Shown here: in pieces, positions 32,380 to 40,654 of the stretch
How positions within the stretch are numbered: position 1 is the first letter of the stretch
Layout of the letters: every line of letters starts with the position of its first letter
Source: Roseburia hominis
GTDB taxonomy: Bacteria; Bacillota; Clostridia; Lachnospirales; Lachnospiraceae
Direction: 5' to 3'
DNA length: 41,313 nucleotides
Assembly: GCA_021771815.1 (NCBI GenBank)
Contig: JAETOE010000031.1
Coordinates: 1 to 41,313 of the forward strand
Program-made: the position numbers and the translations under genes
Notes under the pieces: model-generated
What the model saw: the letters and a program-made list of their open reading frames with translations, nothing else
What the model was told of the DNA's origin: nothing
The model's database searches: none

Positions 32380-34230
32380 ATGGATCAATTTGTTTTAAAT
32401 CTGATTCACAGACCGGAGATGGTGCCGGAGTATTCGGCGACTGTCACGGGACAGGGAAAGGAAGAGGATATCGGAGATAAGGCGCTCCTTACAGAGTCGC
32501 TTGACATTTTTAAGACACAGCAGAGGCTGGCACATGAGAACGGACTTAAGGTGACGATCCAGATGACCTACGCTTCTCTTTTCAACGATGAAGCGGTGGA
32601 GATTGCGAAGCATGACCATGAGGCGTATGGAGACGAGATTGCTTTGTCGCTGCTCGGACTTCCGTGCGAGGAGTTCCGCGAGAAGTATAAGACAAAGGAT
32701 TTCTGTATCTGGATGTTCTCTATGGAGGACAAGAAAGCCATTGTCAACGATGTGTTCGAGAAGTTCCACGACAGATTCGGTTTCTACCCGGAGTCCACAG
32801 GCTCCTATTATATGGACGCCGATCTGACGAATTACATCAAAGAGACTTACCCGACGGTAAAGTGCGCGGTAGCTACCTGTTGGGAGGAAGGACCGAAGGC
32901 GTACCATACCTGCAACAATTCGTGGTATACGTTATTCGACGGAGGCCCATGGGCGCCGTGGATTCCTTCGAAGCAGAACACACACGCGCCGGCGGCAAAT
33001 GAGGCGGAGGACAGCGGTATCGTTGCAATCCCGCATCTTTCAAGGGATCTGATTGCGTGCTATGACGGAAACGGTTCGAACTTCGGAACGCACCCGCAGA
33101 ACGTGTTGCGTGGAATGATCTACGATACGAAGACCTGGGAGTACCCGTATCTTTACAATCTGATCGACCAGTACCGTGCGCTCGGGAAGTACAACAACGG
33201 CTATGCATACAATATGATGTTTGTAGGACCGGGTTGGATGAATAAGATGGGACGCTGGGAGCAGCCGTATGAGCTTCTCTACAAGTCCTACAGCGACGGC
33301 TGCGCTTACTATGGCAAGCTGAAAAAAGAAGGACAGCTTGTAGATATGACGATGTCTGAGTTCGCGGATTATTACCGCGAGAAAAAGGGCGTGAACGGCG
33401 GCAATTACAATGAGCCGGAGTGCGCGCTCTGGAGAGATATTTTATACGGTTCTGACAAGCAGTTGTTCTGGTACTGCGACCCATATATGCGCGCATGCGT
33501 GAACATGGATCAGGGCGGCGCGATCGTTGATCTCCGTCCGTATGCGGCGAAGCTGGAGTGGCCGGTCGGCATCGGCACGAAGCATGTGCAGGATGCTTCC
33601 TATCCGTTCCTTATCCAGGAGAAGTACCGCGCAGGTTATTTCACACATTATGCAGGCGAGGGTACGGTAAGAAGTGCAAAGCTTTCCTATAAGGGAGAGG
33701 AAGTTGATCTGTGTCTCTGCCCGACGAAGGCGCATTTCTCGCAGGAAGGCAAGACGAGAATACTGACGCTCGATCCGGTGACGATCGAGTTCAGAGATCT
33801 GACCGTTACGCTGCAGACGAAGGAGTATTTCGAGGAGGGCTCTTCCAATATCAAGGTTGAGCGCACCATTCTTGAAATGAGCGATCCGAATGCGGAAGTC
33901 GTATTGAATGAATACATGGTAGCCTGCTACGGTACGACTGAGTATTCTGAGGATATGTCCCATATCACATTGAAGATTGACGGTCCCGAGAAGAAGACGA
34001 TTCCGTATGAGTACAAGTGCCGCGAGGAGAGTGAAGAGGGCGCGACAGAGGTGAGCGCAGTCATTCCTGAAATCGAGACAAGAGTATCCATGACAGCATC
34101 CGATGCGAAGGCAGAGGGATATGTGAAGGAAGGATATGCATTCTCGCCGATGTTTACTTTGGGATACAGAAAAACAATCTCAGATAAGGAGGTATTCGCG
34201 ACATGGCTCAACTTGGCAAAGGCAAATTAA
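32380..34230 (+). CDS. Unrecognised 616-aa protein of the galactoside locus (possible carbohydrate-active enzyme)
   Basis: I do not recognise the family with certainty. There is no signal peptide or membrane segment, so it is cytoplasmic. The first 300 residues are rich in Trp, Tyr, His and Asp, with segments such as ESTGSYYMDADLTNYI, ATCWEEGPKAYHTCNNSWYT, GGPWAPWIPSKQNTHAP and AIPHLSRDLIACYDG. These are spaced like strand ends of an alpha/beta barrel (the GH57/GH38/polysaccharide-deacetylase fold is a guess). From about 420 on it looks beta-rich (TRILTLDPVTIEFRDLTVTLQ). AGGAGG at 32369-32374 fixes the ATG. It lies downstream of the importer genes, and its 3' end overlaps the next small gene by 28 nt. 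Confidence 0.8.
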   Translation: MDQFVLNLIHRPEMVPEYSATVTGQGKEEDIGDKALLTESLDIFKTQQRLAHENGLKVTIQMTYASLFNDEAVEIAKHDHEAYGDEIALSLLGLPCEEFREKYKTKDFCIWMFSMEDKKAIVNDVFEKFHDRFGFYPESTGSYYMDADLTNYIKETYPTVKCAVATCWEEGPKAYHTCNNSWYTLFDGGPWAPWIPSKQNTHAPAANEAEDSGIVAIPHLSRDLIACYDGNGSNFGTHPQNVLRGMIYDTKTWEYPYLYNLIDQYRALGKYNNGYAYNMMFVGPGWMNKMGRWEQPYELLYKSYSDGCAYYGKLKKEGQLVDMTMSEFADYYREKKGVNGGNYNEPECALWRDILYGSDKQLFWYCDPYMRACVNMDQGGAIVDLRPYAAKLEWPVGIGTKHVQDASYPFLIQEKYRAGYFTHYAGEGTVRSAKLSYKGEEVDLCLCPTKAHFSQEGKTRILTLDPVTIEFRDLTVTLQTKEYFEEGSSNIKVERTILEMSDPNAEVVLNEYMVACYGTTEYSEDMSHITLKIDGPEKKTIPYEYKCREESEEGATEVSAVIPEIETRVSMTASDAKAEGYVKEGYAFSPMFTLGYRKTISDKEVFATWLNLAKAN

Positions 34231-34421
34231 ATTACAGATGCCCGTCCTGTTTTTTAAGAGATCTCGATATTGACATGTTTTACAATAAAGAGACGGGGAT
34301 ATACAGTTGTATCCGTTGCCAGTACCGCGGAACCGAGGAGGACATCTTAGAGAAAAATGAGATGATCCGTTTCCGCTATAAGGCAATGCATGAGAGAATC
34401 ACGAAGTTTGATTTTGACTAA
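34203..34421 (+). CDS. Small zinc-ribbon protein, function unknown
   Basis: A 72-aa protein with two CxxC pairs, CPSC (C13, C16) and CIRC (C36, C39), spaced as a zinc ribbon, with a basic start (LGKGKLNYR) and a charged helical end. AAGGAGG at about 34187-34193 lies inside the end of the 616-aa gene, 10 nt before this ATG, and the genes overlap by 28 nt in different frames, which argues for translational coupling and a real gene. Role unknown; nucleic-acid or protein binding is common for such ribbons. Confidence 0.75.
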   Translation: MAQLGKGKLNYRCPSCFLRDLDIDMFYNKETGIYSCIRCQYRGTEEDILEKNEMIRFRYKAMHERITKFDFD

Positions 34422-34453
34422 ACGCTGATATAATTGCGAAACGGGGTAATGTT

Positions 34454-35407
34454 ATGGGGAAAAAGAAGAAAGATACCATCGAACTCCGCTTTTATGAAAT
34501 ACCGCAAAACGAATATGTGTTGGCGCTTCTGGGAGATAACTGGATAAGAGATTACGGTCATGATGAGTTTTGTCTTCATTTCCATAATCTGATGGAGATT
34601 GGAGTGTGCAGGAGTGGTACGGGCGAATTGGTTCTGGATGAAGAACGCGTGCCCTACCAGCCTGCCATGATGAGCATTATACCAAACAATTATCCGCATG
34701 TGACGATCAGTAATGTAAAGGACGGTCCCAGCTTTTGGGAATATCTGTTTTTTGATCCTGTGCAGATTCTTGCCGAGATGTACCCGAAAGATGAACTTTT
34801 GCAGAGGGAGTATCTGGAGAGGATCGGAAGAAGAGCGCTCTTTGTGCATGAGTGGGAGTACCGCAATTTGTCGCTTCTGGTGAAATTGATTATGGAGGAA
34901 ATGCGTTTGCTTTCTGCCCATCACACTGAAAGTGTACGCGGACTGCTGGTAGCGCTTGTCATTGAGTTGATTCGTCTGAATGAGCAGGATGGCGTGATAG
35001 CCGATAAACAGGGGAACGAAGTTCGAAAGAACGGAGGTATCACGCAGATTGCGGCAGCGCTTGACTTTGTGCGTGCGGAATATGTGCATCTGATCCGTGT
35101 GGAGGAATTGGCGGAGGTCTGCCATATGAGTGAGACACATTTTCGCCGGATTTTTGAGGCGAGTATGAATATGTCTCCGGTGGATTACATCAATCTTGTG
35201 CGAATCCAGAGAGCGTGCGATCTCCTGAAAAAGACAAACGATTCGATGGATATCGTTGCGCAGAAGGTCGGCTTTGCGACGACCTCGACCTTTAATCGTA
35301 ATTTTAAGAAATTTCTTAATACATCGCCCTATCAGTGGAAGATAAAACCAGAAAACTACGAGACAAAGCTTCTGAATTATAACATATCTGCACGAAAGGG
35401 ATGGTAG
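34454..35407 (+). CDS. AraC-family transcriptional regulator
   Basis: A 317-aa protein. The N-terminal cupin-like domain (about 20-110) has FCLHFHNLMEIGVCRSGTGEL; the C-terminal AraC DNA-binding domain (about 200-300) has two helix-turn-helices, IRVEELAEVCHMSETHFRRIF and MDIVAQKVGFATTSTFNRNFKKFLNTSP. It is 32 nt downstream of the zinc-ribbon gene and ends in a strong terminator, so it is probably the last gene of the transporter transcript. A second regulator besides LacI in the same locus suggests layered control, perhaps of the GH2-GH53 pair that follows. The effector is unknown. Confidence 0.9.
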   Translation: MGKKKKDTIELRFYEIPQNEYVLALLGDNWIRDYGHDEFCLHFHNLMEIGVCRSGTGELVLDEERVPYQPAMMSIIPNNYPHVTISNVKDGPSFWEYLFFDPVQILAEMYPKDELLQREYLERIGRRALFVHEWEYRNLSLLVKLIMEEMRLLSAHHTESVRGLLVALVIELIRLNEQDGVIADKQGNEVRKNGGITQIAAALDFVRAEYVHLIRVEELAEVCHMSETHFRRIFEASMNMSPVDYINLVRIQRACDLLKKTNDSMDIVAQKVGFATTSTFNRNFKKFLNTSPYQWKIKPENYETKLLNYNISARKGW

Positions 35408-35445
35408 TTTCGGCTGCGGATGCGGTTACTGCAAATACGATTGAA

Positions 35446-35492
35446 AATGCGTGTTTTGTGCAGAAATATAAGCACAAAACGCGCATTTTTTT
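35446..35492 (+). terminator. Strong terminator after the second AraC gene
   Basis: A 16-bp stem (35446-35461 with 35472-35487, one G-T pair) around AGAAATATAA, followed by T. It separates the transporter transcript from GH2-GH53. Confidence 0.85.
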
Positions 35493-35501
35493 GTTAAAAT
35501 G

Positions 35502-35632
35502 TAACTTAGATACAGGTTGCGAAGCAACCTGCGCAGCGAGCAAAGCGAGTTGTGGGCCGCGAAGCGGCATCTAAGTTAACGAAAAAAGCGCAGCTTTTTG
35601 AGTCTTGTGGGCCGCACAGCGGCATCTGAGTG
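35502..35632. repeat. Three-way-junction-like element with a partial second copy
   Basis: TAACTTAGAT (35502-35511) pairs perfectly with ATCTAAGTTA (35569-35578) and encloses CAGGTTGC-GAA-GCAACCTG (35513-35531) and GCCGC-GAA-GCGGC (35556-35568). The stretch from 35549 (TTGTGGGCCGC...) recurs in diverged form at about 35605-35632. AAAAAGC-GCA-GCTTTTT lies between them. It forms most of the leader of the GH2 gene; no clear promoter was seen. Confidence 0.7.
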
Positions 35633-35652
35633 AAATATATGGGGGTAGGGTC

Positions 35653-38600
35653 ATGGAGAAATTTGATGTAAAGAAATTAGCGGATCCGGAGTTTTTTATG
35701 GAGAATCGCATGGCGGCGCATTCCGACCATGTGTGCTACAGAAGCTGGGAGGAGGCGGCGGACACCTACGGGGAGGTGCGGGACATTTGCGCGGCGAGGG
35801 ACGGCGTTTCGGGCGCGTCGCTCGCGTTCGATCCGCTGGGGAAGAAGAGCAGTTTTCGGCTGTTTTTAGACGGAACGTGGAAGTTCCATTATGCCGGAAA
35901 TTATGCGCAGACAATTCCCGGTTTTGAGAAGGATGATTATGATTGCAGAGCATGGGCGGACATCCGCGTCCCGGCGCATATTCAGATGGAGGGCTACGAT
36001 CGGCCGCAGTATGCCAACACCCAGTACCCGTGGGACGGCAGGGAGGAAATCTGGACGGAGGAAATGCCAAAGGAGTTCAACCCGGTAGCAAGCTATGTGA
36101 AATATTTCACATTGCCGGAGAACTTTTTGGGGGAGCGCGTGTTCGTCTCGTTTCAGGGAGCGGAGAGCGGGCTTGCGGTCTGGCTGAACGGCGTGTATGT
36201 GGGCTACAGCGAGGATTCGTTTACACCGTCGGATTTTGAACTGACGCCGTATTTGCGGGCCGGGGAAAATAAATTGGCGGTACAGGTATTTAAGTGGACG
36301 ATCGGAAGCTGGTGCGAGGATCAGGATTTCTACCGTTTTTCCGGTCTGTTCCGAAGCGTGTATCTGTATACCGTGCCTAAGACGCATATCTGGGATATGA
36401 AGATTCGTCCGCTTGTAGAGGAGGACTTGCAGGCGGCAAGCCTTGACCTTACCTGTGAGGTGTGGGGAGATGGAAGCGTGAAGATTCGACTTCTGGAGCT
36501 TGAGCGGTTGGATTTTGCAGACAGCCGCATGGGACAGCCTGCGGGCAGAGTCATGCTGGAAAAGGAAGAGCGGCTGAAGGAAGCGTTTCATGTCGCTTAT
36601 TCTATCGAGAAACCAAGGCTTTGGAGCGCGGAGACACCGTATTTGTATGAGCTTCGCATGGAAGTTTCGGACGCGGAAGGAAAAATTACCGAGGTGATTT
36701 CACAGAAGATCGGTTTCCGCCGTTTTGAGATGAAGGACGGGCTGATGTGCTTAAACGGAAAGCGCATTGTGTTTAAGGGTGTGAACCGCCACGAGTTCAG
36801 TTCGCTGACCGGGCGCGCGGTGAATCTGGACGAGACGCTTTTGGATATTGTGACAATGAAGCAGAACAATATCAATGCGATCCGCACGAGCCATTATCCG
36901 AACAGCTCCGGTATTTATGAGCTTTGCGACCGCTATGGGCTTTACATGATAGCGGAAAATAATCTGGAATCCCACGGCACATGGGACGCGGCGATTTTCC
37001 GGAAATGCGCCGAGCCGGAGTCGGTCGTTCCGGGAGATAATCCGAAATGGGAAGCGCGTATGTTAGACCGCGTGAATTCCTGCTATCAGAGAGACAAGAA
37101 TCACCCGGCGATTTTGATCTGGTCGTGCGGCAACGAGGCGTATGGCGGGAGCGTCATTTATCATATGTCCGAGAAGTTCCGCGCGCTCGACCCAGACCGG
37201 CTTGTGCATTATGAGGGTGTTTATAACGACAGGCGTTACAACGGAACAAGCGATATGGAGAGCCAGATGTACCCGTCGGTGGAGCGCATTCGAAAGAATC
37301 TAAACGAGCAGAAGGAGAAGCCTTTTATCTGCTGTGAATATACGCATGCGATGGGAAATTCCTGCGGGGCGATGCACAAGTACACCGATCTTACGGACAG
37401 CGAGCCGCGTTACCAGGGCGGATTTATCTGGGATTACATCGATCAGTCCATCAGCGCGAGGGACCGTTATGGCAGAGAATTTCAGGCGTACGGCGGGGAT
37501 TTTAAGGAGCGTCCGACGGACTATAATTTCAGCGGAAACGGAATATGCTATGCAAAGGACCGCGCGCCGTCCCCTAAGATGCAGGAGGTAAAGTTCAATT
37601 ATCAGAACATCAGCGTTTTGTTTGGTGAAGATGATTTCACCGTGCAGAATAAGAGCCTTTTTGCAGATACAGAGCAATATGACTGTGTGCTGAATCTGCA
37701 AAGAAACGGCGTTGTTGTCGGGAAAAAGAAGCTGACGCTTGCCGTGCCGCCGCTTTCGGAGAGGACATTTTCACTTCGTGAATGCGGTTTTGGAGAGGAT
37801 GCAGTCTCCGGCGCAAACGGCGCAGAGTATGCGCTTACGGTATCGTTTGTTTTAAAGGAAGATATGCTCTGGGCGAAAGCCGGATATGAGGTCGCATTCG
37901 GGCAGAAGATATATCCGGCCGCGCAGCCGGGAGGCGCTGCCACAGGAAATACAGGCGCACAGCAGAAACAGGATATGACGAAAAGTGCAGACGTGCGGCA
38001 GAAAACAGAAGACGCGGCTTTTCATGTGATTCACGGAAAACACAATCTCGGTGTGAAGGGGGAGGATTTCGAGGTACTGTTTTCTTACAATAGCAGCGGT
38101 CTTGTGTCATACCGCTATCAGGGCAGGGAGATGATCGAGAAAATTCCGATGCCGAATTTCTGGCGGGCTCCGGTGGACAATGACTGCGGAAGCCGTATGC
38201 AGGGAAAAATGGCGCAGTGGAAGATTGCGAGCATGTACGCAGGTATGAGCAGTACGGGCATGTTTGATTATGAGGCTCCGGTCGTAGAGGAAGGGCAGAA
38301 TGCTGTATCGATTACATATGTCTATTGCCTGCCGACGACCCCGCAGAGCAAGTGTGCCGTCAAATATACGGTATTTGGCGACGGTACCGTGGAGACGAAG
38401 CTCTCCTATGATCCGGTGAAGGAGCTTGGCGATATGCCGGAATTTGGAATGCTCTTCAAGCTGAATGCGGATTATGACAGACTTGAGTGGTATGGGCTGG
38501 GGCCTGAGGAGACTTATGCGGACCGGATGCGCGGTGCGAAGCTCGGCATTTATCAGAACCGTGTTGCGGACAATATGACGAAGTACCTTGTACCGCAGGA

Positions 38601-38892
38601 ATGCGGAAATAAGGTCGGCGTGCGGTATGCGAAGGTTATGGACGAGCGGGGAAGAGGTATGCTTTTTACGGGAGAGAATTTATCGTTTTCGGCTCTGCCC
38701 TACACACCGCACGAACTGGAAAATGCAATGCATGCTTATGAATTGCCGCAGGTTCATTATACTGTTGTCCGCGTAGCGCTCATGCAGATGGGCGTGGGAG
38801 GCGACGACAGTTGGGGAGCGCCCGTGCATCCCGAGTATCATATTGATGTCACAAAGCCGCTGGAACTGACATTTAGGTTCCGCGGGATATAG
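35653..38892 (+). CDS. GH2 beta-galactosidase (LacZ type)
   Basis: A 1079-aa cytoplasmic enzyme with the five-domain LacZ plan: jelly-roll sugar-binding domain (about 75-225), immunoglobulin-like domain (about 230-345), TIM barrel (about 350-640), a second Ig-like domain and the C-terminal beta-galactosidase small-chain domain (about 790-1079). Acid/base is E495 in IWSCGNEAYGG and nucleophile E562 in CCEYTHAMGNS; ENNLESHG is also conserved. A low-complexity Gln/Ala/Thr linker (about 760-785) precedes the last domain. The start at 35653 has a GGGGGTAGGG site; the frame is open 16 codons earlier through the repeat element. GH53 follows after 21 nt, so they form one transcript. Confidence 0.94.
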   Translation: MEKFDVKKLADPEFFMENRMAAHSDHVCYRSWEEAADTYGEVRDICAARDGVSGASLAFDPLGKKSSFRLFLDGTWKFHYAGNYAQTIPGFEKDDYDCRAWADIRVPAHIQMEGYDRPQYANTQYPWDGREEIWTEEMPKEFNPVASYVKYFTLPENFLGERVFVSFQGAESGLAVWLNGVYVGYSEDSFTPSDFELTPYLRAGENKLAVQVFKWTIGSWCEDQDFYRFSGLFRSVYLYTVPKTHIWDMKIRPLVEEDLQAASLDLTCEVWGDGSVKIRLLELERLDFADSRMGQPAGRVMLEKEERLKEAFHVAYSIEKPRLWSAETPYLYELRMEVSDAEGKITEVISQKIGFRRFEMKDGLMCLNGKRIVFKGVNRHEFSSLTGRAVNLDETLLDIVTMKQNNINAIRTSHYPNSSGIYELCDRYGLYMIAENNLESHGTWDAAIFRKCAEPESVVPGDNPKWEARMLDRVNSCYQRDKNHPAILIWSCGNEAYGGSVIYHMSEKFRALDPDRLVHYEGVYNDRRYNGTSDMESQMYPSVERIRKNLNEQKEKPFICCEYTHAMGNSCGAMHKYTDLTDSEPRYQGGFIWDYIDQSISARDRYGREFQAYGGDFKERPTDYNFSGNGICYAKDRAPSPKMQEVKFNYQNISVLFGEDDFTVQNKSLFADTEQYDCVLNLQRNGVVVGKKKLTLAVPPLSERTFSLRECGFGEDAVSGANGAEYALTVSFVLKEDMLWAKAGYEVAFGQKIYPAAQPGGAATGNTGAQQKQDMTKSADVRQKTEDAAFHVIHGKHNLGVKGEDFEVLFSYNSSGLVSYRYQGREMIEKIPMPNFWRAPVDNDCGSRMQGKMAQWKIASMYAGMSSTGMFDYEAPVVEEGQNAVSITYVYCLPTTPQSKCAVKYTVFGDGTVETKLSYDPVKELGDMPEFGMLFKLNADYDRLEWYGLGPEETYADRMRGAKLGIYQNRVADNMTKYLVPQECGNKVGVRYAKVMDERGRGMLFTGENLSFSALPYTPHELENAMHAYELPQVHYTVVRVALMQMGVGGDDSWGAPVHPEYHIDVTKPLELTFRFRGI

Positions 38893-38913
38893 CGGACAAA
38901 GAAGGAGGAAACT

Positions 38914-40077
38914 ATGGAATTTGTAAAAGGTATGGATTTATCTACATTACTGGAATTAGAGCGCTGCGGCGCAAAATATTACGACGAGGGAAAAGAGACG
39001 GATATTCTTGCAGTCATGAAGAAGTATGACGTTGATACGATCCGTATCCGTTTATGGAACGATCCGTGGTCCGAGAGCGGCGAATCCTACGGCGCGGGAG
39101 AAAATGATTTAAAGACCTCGCTTGAAATTGCAAAACGTGTGACAGCCGCAGGCTTTGGCGTGCTCCTCAATTTTCATTACAGTGATTTCTGGGCGGATCC
39201 GGGAAAGCAGTTCAAACCGAAGGCATGGGCGTCCTACGGCGTGGAGGAGCTTGAGAAGGCAGTCTATGATTTTACGTTTAGCGTGATGAACAAATTTCTG
39301 GAGAACGGCGTCAATATCACGATGGTGCAGGTAGGAAACGAACTGTCGAACGGGCTGCTCTGGCCGGAGGGCAAGGTGCCCAACTACGATAATATCGCGC
39401 GTTTTGTAAATGCCGGAATCCGTGCGGTGCGCAAGGCGGACGAGCGGCGCATTCTGGGCGTGATAAACGGTGTCAATGAGAAATGCCGGGAACTGGAGAA
39501 GATACCGGTCATGATTCATCTGGACAACGGAGGAAACAATGCGCTCTACCGCGAGTGGTTCGACAATTTCACCAGGCGGGGCGAGGATTTCGAGATCATC
39601 GGGCTTTCCTACTATCCGTTCTGGCACGGTTCGCTTCAGATGTTGACGGATAATATGAACGATATTGCGGAGCGTTATGGAAAGGATCTGATCGTAGCCG
39701 AGGTTTCCATGGGGTATACGATGGAAGATTACAAGGAGTACGAGAAGCTTTCGGATGAGGAGCGCAAGGGTTACGCGACAAAGCCCGCGCTTGTTGAGAA
39801 AATCGAGTACCCGATGACGGAGCAGGGACAGTATGATTTTATGGAGGATTTTTTAAACCGCATCAGTCACATCAAGGGCGGAAAGGGAAGAGGGTTCTTC
39901 TACTGGGAGCCTGCGTGGATACCGGTGGAGGGTTCCGGCTGGGCGACTCCGGCGTCGTTAAAGTACATCGAAGATCCGGGGCCGTGCGGCAACGAGTGGG
40001 CGAATCAGGCACTGTTCGATTATGACGGAAACGCATTGCCGACGCTGCAGTTGATTCGGGATTTTAAGGCGGAGTAA
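38914..40077 (+). CDS. GH53 endo-beta-1,4-galactanase
   Basis: A 387-aa TIM-barrel enzyme cleaving internal beta-1,4-galactosidic bonds of (arabino)galactan. FVKGMDLSTL opens the barrel; RIRLWNDPW and LLNFHYSDFWADPGKQ are family hallmarks. Acid/base is E143 in VQVGNELSNGLLWPEG, nucleophile E263 in IVAEVSMGY. The protein starts directly in the first beta-strand with no signal peptide or anchor, whereas most studied GH53 enzymes are secreted, so it should act on imported oligosaccharides. GGAGG precedes the ATG 21 nt after the GH2 stop. It is the GanB counterpart of Bacillus loci. About 90 bases of apparently empty sequence follow. Confidence 0.94.
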   Translation: MEFVKGMDLSTLLELERCGAKYYDEGKETDILAVMKKYDVDTIRIRLWNDPWSESGESYGAGENDLKTSLEIAKRVTAAGFGVLLNFHYSDFWADPGKQFKPKAWASYGVEELEKAVYDFTFSVMNKFLENGVNITMVQVGNELSNGLLWPEGKVPNYDNIARFVNAGIRAVRKADERRILGVINGVNEKCRELEKIPVMIHLDNGGNNALYREWFDNFTRRGEDFEIIGLSYYPFWHGSLQMLTDNMNDIAERYGKDLIVAEVSMGYTMEDYKEYEKLSDEERKGYATKPALVEKIEYPMTEQGQYDFMEDFLNRISHIKGGKGRGFFYWEPAWIPVEGSGWATPASLKYIEDPGPCGNEWANQALFDYDGNALPTLQLIRDFKAE

Positions 40078-40158
40078 GGAAAAAGGAGCAGGCGTATCAC
40101 AGAGATAGAGTGTGAGGCAGCCGGCATGCTTGAGGAGTAAATGAAAGTCTGTGTAGAT

Positions 40159-40239
40159 CTCCAAACTGAGGTAAGATAAATGAGGCGCCCCCAAAAAGTC
40201 TAACTTTTGGGGGTGCCTTAAAAATTACTCAGTTTGGAG
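40159..40239. repeat. 80-bp imperfect palindrome, probable insertion-sequence end remnant
   Basis: CTCCAAACTGA (40159-40169) is inverted at 40229-40239; inside, AGGCGCCCCCAAAA is inverted as TTTTGGGGGTGCCT around AGTCTAAC. The two arms read alike for nearly 40 bases each, as two terminal repeats facing each other. The ...CCCCCAAAA...GTTAGAC style resembles ends of IS3-family elements, from memory only. It could also act as a terminator for GH53. Confidence 0.65.
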
Positions 40240-40248
40240 GTTATTTTT

Positions 40249-40302
40249 ATGGCAAAAAGAGAAGAGTACACAAAGCACTACAATGCGGGAAATGATATAT
40301 GA
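40249..40302 (+). pseudogene. 17-codon open frame after the palindrome, possible truncated transposase start
   Basis: ATG at 40249 has a good GGAGG nine nt upstream and encodes MAKREEYTKHYNAGNDI before TGA. A second short frame (MIYDYLKIVTSAL..., from 40292, 32 codons) overlaps it, so a frameshifted longer gene start is possible. No transposase domain can be seen. The rest of the gap to 40654 is AT-rich, with no further gene recognised. Confidence 0.3.
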
Positions 40303-40654
40303 TTATCTAAAAATAGTGACATCAGCATTAAAGATGGCACAGGTTCGGAACAAAGAAAAAGGCAGCAGCATTATTGTCACAGGTGGATAAAAGTGCGGCA
40401 TTGCCCGGAAATAGTTTAGTGGATGGGTGCGGGAATGTCAAGAAGGGGAAAGAAACAGAAAAAATAAACCGTATTCCCTATTGTAGTTCTATTTATAAAA
40501 TCTTATAATAGAAACTATATTTACAGTTGTAATTAATACTGGAGCAATATCAGAGAGAAAAAAGAGCGTACAAACAACCGAATATTGGAAAAACAGAGAG
40601 GACGTCAGGAAAACAGATAGATGAAAGAAAACAGCCAGATCGGAGAAAATACAA

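Noticed and set aside
36096-36112. GTGAAATATTTCAC palindrome in the GH2 gene, resembling the inverted repeat at 8635-8658
   Set aside because: It lies in codons for the conserved strand YVKYFTLP and lacks the flanking bases of the other site; chance is sufficient.
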